DNA from: an uncultured bacterium
Lineage (GTDB): Bacteria > Methylomirabilota > Methylomirabilia > Rokubacteriales > CSP1-6
Length of the DNA: 7,204 nucleotides
Direction of reading: 5' to 3'
Assembly: GCA_946479205.1 (NCBI GenBank)
Contig: CAMLFJ010000168.1
Location: 1-7,204 of the forward strand
Shown: positions 5,774-7,204 of the stretch, in pieces
Layout of the letters: every line of letters starts with the position of its first letter
Numbering within the stretch: the first letter of the stretch is position 1
The notes under the pieces: generated by a model
Databases searched by the model: none
Seen by the model: the letters and a program-made list of their open reading frames with translations, nothing else
Told to the model about the DNA's origin: nothing
Position numbers and translations under genes: made by a program

Positions 5774-6424
5774 CTATCCGAGGGAGTCGGCCGCGAACGC
5801 GCGGACCCATCGGGCCATCTCGGCCACCTCGTCCGGCCGGATTGCCTCGGGCCGGCCCTGGTCCGCGTTGGCCCGGATGCCGGCCATGGCGACGATGCGT
5901 TCCTGCACGCGCGTGCTGTAGGCTCCCACCTTGGCCAGGTCGGCATTGAGGCCGTCCATCGTGGCCTTCGACGGCTGCACGATCCCGTGCAACTCGCACA
6001 ATTTCGTCAGCGCCCGCTCGAGCACCGCCCCGGTCAGTGATGCCGCGGCGACGTGGTGACCGGCCTCGAGCAGGGACTCCGCCTGGTCGATGATGCTGCC
6101 GAGCACGGTGGCCTCGATGACGTGACGGAACTCGAAGAGACGGCTCTCCCGGAAGTCATCCGCGGCGGCCAAGAGCACACCCTGAAGGCGCGGCACGTAC
6201 GCGGCGGGCTGATCGATCCTCGCGAGCTCCAGCACCGCCCGGTAGTGCTCGGAGCCTTCGCCGCAGACGCGCCGGATGAGGTTCCTCGCCCGGAGCATCG
6301 CCTCCGCCGACCGGATCCGATTGGGGAACTTCTGCTTGGCGTCGGACAGGAGAGCATCGCAGAAGGCGATGAGCCCTTCGAAATCCCGGAGGACGACCTC
6401 GCGGATGGGCAGAGAATCGCTCAT
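5774..6424 (-). CDS. Hypothetical protein with C-terminal DUF4145/HEPN-like helical domain
   Basis: This is a 216-residue, mainly helical, soluble protein with no signal peptide or membrane segment. The N-terminal half (about 5-100) shows no motif I recognise. The C-terminal half (about 108-213) follows the layout of DUF4145/HEPN-related proteins: an [23 protein letters not shown] helix pair (126-148), a [16 protein letters not shown] segment (155-170), [15 protein letters not shown] (176-190), then [15 protein letters not shown] (196-210). Relatives that I recall have an IRNxADHG motif, i.e. R-x4-H as in HEPN ribonucleases. Here it is IRANADQG, so R184 is present but the His is Q189 and the Asn is Ala. 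RNase activity is therefore unlikely if the relation holds. It ends just before the PLD gene and could be its operon partner. Coding is supported by its normal composition against the repetitive shadow frames. No biological role can be assigned. Confidence 0.75.
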   Translation of the reverse strand: MSDSLPIREVVLRDFEGLIAFCDALLSDAKQKFPNRIRSAEAMLRARNLIRRVCGEGSEHYRAVLELARIDQPAAYVPRLQGVLLAAADDFRESRLFEFRHVIEATVLGSIIDQAESLLEAGHHVAAASLTGAVLERALTKLCELHGIVQPSKATMDGLNADLAKVGAYSTRVQERIVAMAGIRANADQGRPEAIRPDEVAEMARWVRAFAADSLG

Positions 6425-6425
6425 T

Positions 6426-6454
6426 CCGGCCCCATCTTATTTCCATCGGGCCGG
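6426..6454. repeat. Inverted repeat at the 5' end of the hypothetical gene (possible operator)
   Basis: CCGGCCC (6426-6432) and GGGCCGG (6448-6454) are perfect inverted copies around 15 bases, extendable by one T:A pair (6425/6455). The enclosed AT-rich stretch contains TAAGAT on the minus strand (6434-6439), a -10-like hexamer 9 bases before the ATG at 6424. The placement, a dyad around a possible promoter directly next to the start codon, fits an operator or a leader hairpin. Not proven. Confidence 0.35.
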
Positions 6455-6472
6455 ATCCCCGGCGGCATTTTG

Positions 6473-6499
6473 GGGGCGCTCCGCGGAGGAGCGGGCCCC
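6473..6499. repeat. GC-rich hairpin in the intergenic region
   Basis: GGGG plus CGCTCC (6473-6482) pairs with GGAGCG (6488-6493) and CCCC (6496-6499) around a GCGGA loop, with a GG bulge. TTTT precedes it on the plus strand, so neither strand has a T-tract after the stem and it is not a standard intrinsic terminator. It is part of the non-coding stretch 6425-6684, which otherwise holds only the dyad at 6426-6454, a GGCCGGCC palindrome at 6534-6541 and the promoter candidate at 6594. No gene is seen there. Confidence 0.35.
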
Positions 6500-6593
6500 T
6501 GTTACGAAACTGCGCGAGAAATCACGGAAACCAGGCCGGCCGACGAGGCGATTGCGACCGGATCCTCGTGCTCGCGCCTGGGGGCTCCTGATC

Positions 6594-6602
6594 TGCTACA
6601 CT
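6594..6602 (+). promoter_or_regulatory. Candidate extended -10 promoter (TGCTACACT) for the small zinc-ribbon/membrane gene pair
   Basis: TGC plus TACACT is an extended -10 with five of six matches if C is tolerated at position 3 or four of six strictly. It resembles TGCTAGAAT upstream of the reductoisomerase-like gene. It would start transcription near 6609, about 75 bases before the zinc-ribbon ATG and 145 before the membrane protein ATG at 6753. No -35 is visible at the usual spacing. Confidence 0.35.
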
Positions 6603-6684
6603 CCCGCCCACGGCCGCCTGCGGAGAAGGCAGAGCGTGCCTCCGGGAAGATCGGGGGATCGTGCTGCGTGGGCTGGCCGTTCTC

Positions 6685-6792
6685 ATGCGCATCCTTCGGC
6701 GAACCCAGGCGTGCCCTGCATGCGGGCGGCCTATTCCCAGGAGCGCCGTTAAATGCCTCTCCTGCGCGACGTGGCTCTCACCCCCGCGATGA
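6685..6792 (+). CDS. 35-residue zinc-ribbon microprotein
   Basis: From the ATG at 6685 the frame encodes a short protein with CPACGRPIPRSAVKCLSCATWL: cysteines at 10, 13, 24 and 27 (C-x2-C-x10-C-x2-C), then a Trp-Leu pair. This is the classical pattern of small zinc ribbons (CPxCG..IP..A.KC..C..WL), including the Gly after the second Cys and the Lys before the third. Such a match is unlikely by chance in a shadow frame. No good ribosome site precedes this ATG; an in-frame GTG at 6661 (43 residues) is an alternative start. Its TGA overlaps an ATG at 6789 as ATGA, an internal start codon of the following membrane protein, which suggests coupling of the two. It may bind zinc and act as an adaptor or nucleic-acid-binding module. 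No function is established. Confidence 0.55.
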   Translation: MRILRRTQACPACGRPIPRSAVKCLSCATWLSPPR

Positions 6793-7070
6793 CCCTGATA
6801 GCCCTCCTCACACTTGCCGCTCTCACCTTTAGCGTCCTCGCGGGCGTGATCGAGGGACTAGGGGCCAGGAGAAGCCGACGTCGGCTTCAGCGAAAGGCCT
6901 CGCCGCTCCTCCATCCGTTGCCGAATCACGGGGTGGCCCGTCGTGTCCGCCAGCCACTCGCCGGGCGCGCGCTCCATTACGTCCGGCTGTTCCTGGGATT
7001 CTTGCTCGCGACGTACGTCGGCCTCCTGTTGGTGAAAGCGGTATACGTCGTCGTCGCGCGCTGGTTCTAG
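6753..7070 (+). CDS. Small two-helix membrane protein of unknown function
   Basis: This 105-residue ORF has two clear membrane segments (about 14-32 and 79-101). They are separated by a strongly basic segment (GARRSRRRLQRK and further Arg/His residues, 37-78) that should lie in the cytoplasm, placing both termini outside. There are no known domain motifs. The ATG at 6753 is preceded by AGGAG at 6739-6743 with 9-base spacing, which supports this start. The in-frame ATG at 6789 is the alternative: it overlaps the stop of the zinc-ribbon ORF as ATGA and would give a 93-residue protein beginning directly with the first helix. Third-position GC is visibly lower than in the reductoisomerase-like gene, which may mean a different history. 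It converges on the tRNA gene. I do not recognise the family. Confidence 0.6.
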   Translation: MPLLRDVALTPAMTLIALLTLAALTFSVLAGVIEGLGARRSRRRLQRKASPLLHPLPNHGVARRVRQPLAGRALHYVRLFLGFLLATYVGLLLVKAVYVVVARWF

Positions 7071-7123
7071 AGGGCGCCTCGCCGGCGATGCTCGGGAAGA
7101 TGTGGAAGCCGCTGAGGGATTAA

Positions 7124-7199
7124 TGGTAGGCGGGGGGAGGATCGAACTCCCGACCCCGGCCTTGTAAGGGCCGTGCTCTCCCAGCTGAGCTACCCGCCT
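7124..7199 (-). tRNA. tRNA-Val (anticodon UAC), CCA encoded
   Basis: The minus strand folds into a full 76-base cloverleaf. The acceptor AGGCGGG pairs with CCCGCCT (7 bp). The D stem GCTC/GAGC has loop AGCTGGGA. The anticodon stem CGGCC/GGCCG encloses loop CTTACAA, giving anticodon TAC (UAC), which reads GUA and other valine codons. A 5-base variable region GGGTC is followed by T stem GGGAG/CTCCC with loop TTCGATC. The discriminator A and an encoded CCA (7124-7126) complete the 3' end. All stems are perfectly paired, so it should be functional. The bases left of it (7071-7123) show no gene and no clear terminator. Confidence 0.96.
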
Positions 7200-7204
7200 A
7201 TCGT

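Noticed and set aside
5677..5946. N-terminal extension of the PLD protein to the ATG at 5946
   Set aside because: The first 55 or so residues are Trp/Pro/Arg/Ser-rich and lie entirely over the C-terminus of the hypothetical gene, so they are a shadow. Only the part after about 5770 looks coding.
4348..5949. 533-residue plus-strand ORF opposite the PLD gene
   Set aside because: Pro/Arg/His-rich with no motif. Two perfect HKD motifs on the minus strand show which strand is real.
6053..6832. 259-residue plus-strand ORF across the hypothetical gene and the intergenic region
   Set aside because: The first half is antisense to the hypothetical gene and the second half crosses hairpins and the zinc-ribbon frame. 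It has no motif and no ribosome site.
7071..7199. Genomic-island attachment site at the tRNA-Val 3' end
   Set aside because: tRNA 3' ends are frequent integration sites, but no integrase gene and no second copy of the tRNA 3' end is present in the window.
1..7204. CRISPR array, insertion sequence or retron-like element
   Set aside because: No regularly spaced repeats, transposase motifs, terminal inverted repeats flanking a gene, or reverse transcriptase motifs were seen in any frame.

Overview
The window is very GC-rich DNA (about 70% by eye) with strong G/C preference at third codon positions. It is almost fully coding and carries a tRNA gene with an encoded CCA end. This suggests a GC-rich, probably environmental bacterium. 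The gene style (zinc-ribbon/cyclase/ATPase regulators, PLD proteins, tiny two-helix membrane proteins) resembles uncultured soil lineages such as Rokubacteria/Methylomirabilota or deltaproteobacterial relatives, but that is an impression and nothing here proves it.

Layout. Positions 1-1029 (minus) hold the N-terminal 343 residues of a large signalling ATPase: zinc ribbon, class III cyclase domain, then a P-loop ATPase that runs off the left edge. Positions 1132-2355 (minus) encode an FAD-dependent, PHBH-type monooxygenase. It is divergent, across an 81-bp spacer (2356-2436), from a plus-strand pair: a divergent ketol-acid reductoisomerase relative (2437-3474) and a 48-residue two-helix membrane protein (3471-3617) that overlap at ATGA. 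This pair converges on a minus-strand group. In transcription order that group is a DUF4145/HEPN-like hypothetical protein (5774-6424), a phospholipase D/cardiolipin synthase-like membrane protein (4297 to about 5676 or further upstream) and a PdxH-type pyridoxamine phosphate oxidase (3649-4278). To the right, a 260-bp non-coding stretch (6425-6684) with inverted repeats and a candidate promoter precedes two small overlapping plus-strand ORFs: a 35-residue zinc ribbon (6685-6792) and a two-helix membrane protein (6753-7070). A minus-strand tRNA-Val(UAC) lies at 7124-7199.

How the genes relate. The window looks like a mosaic of housekeeping or secondary genes rather than one defence or biosynthetic island. 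Supported links are the coupled reductoisomerase-like/small membrane protein pair, the zinc-ribbon/membrane protein pair, and the minus-strand hypothetical-PLD-pdxH group. The most notable theme is enzyme families with changed active sites. The cyclase domain lacks its canonical metal aspartate, the reductoisomerase-like protein lacks its catalytic lysine and histidine, and the HEPN-like protein lacks the histidine of an R-x4-H motif. Several promoters share an extended -10 style (TGnTAnnnT), some so close to the start codon that leaderless transcripts are possible. No CRISPR, insertion sequence, integrase or obvious novel multi-gene system was seen.
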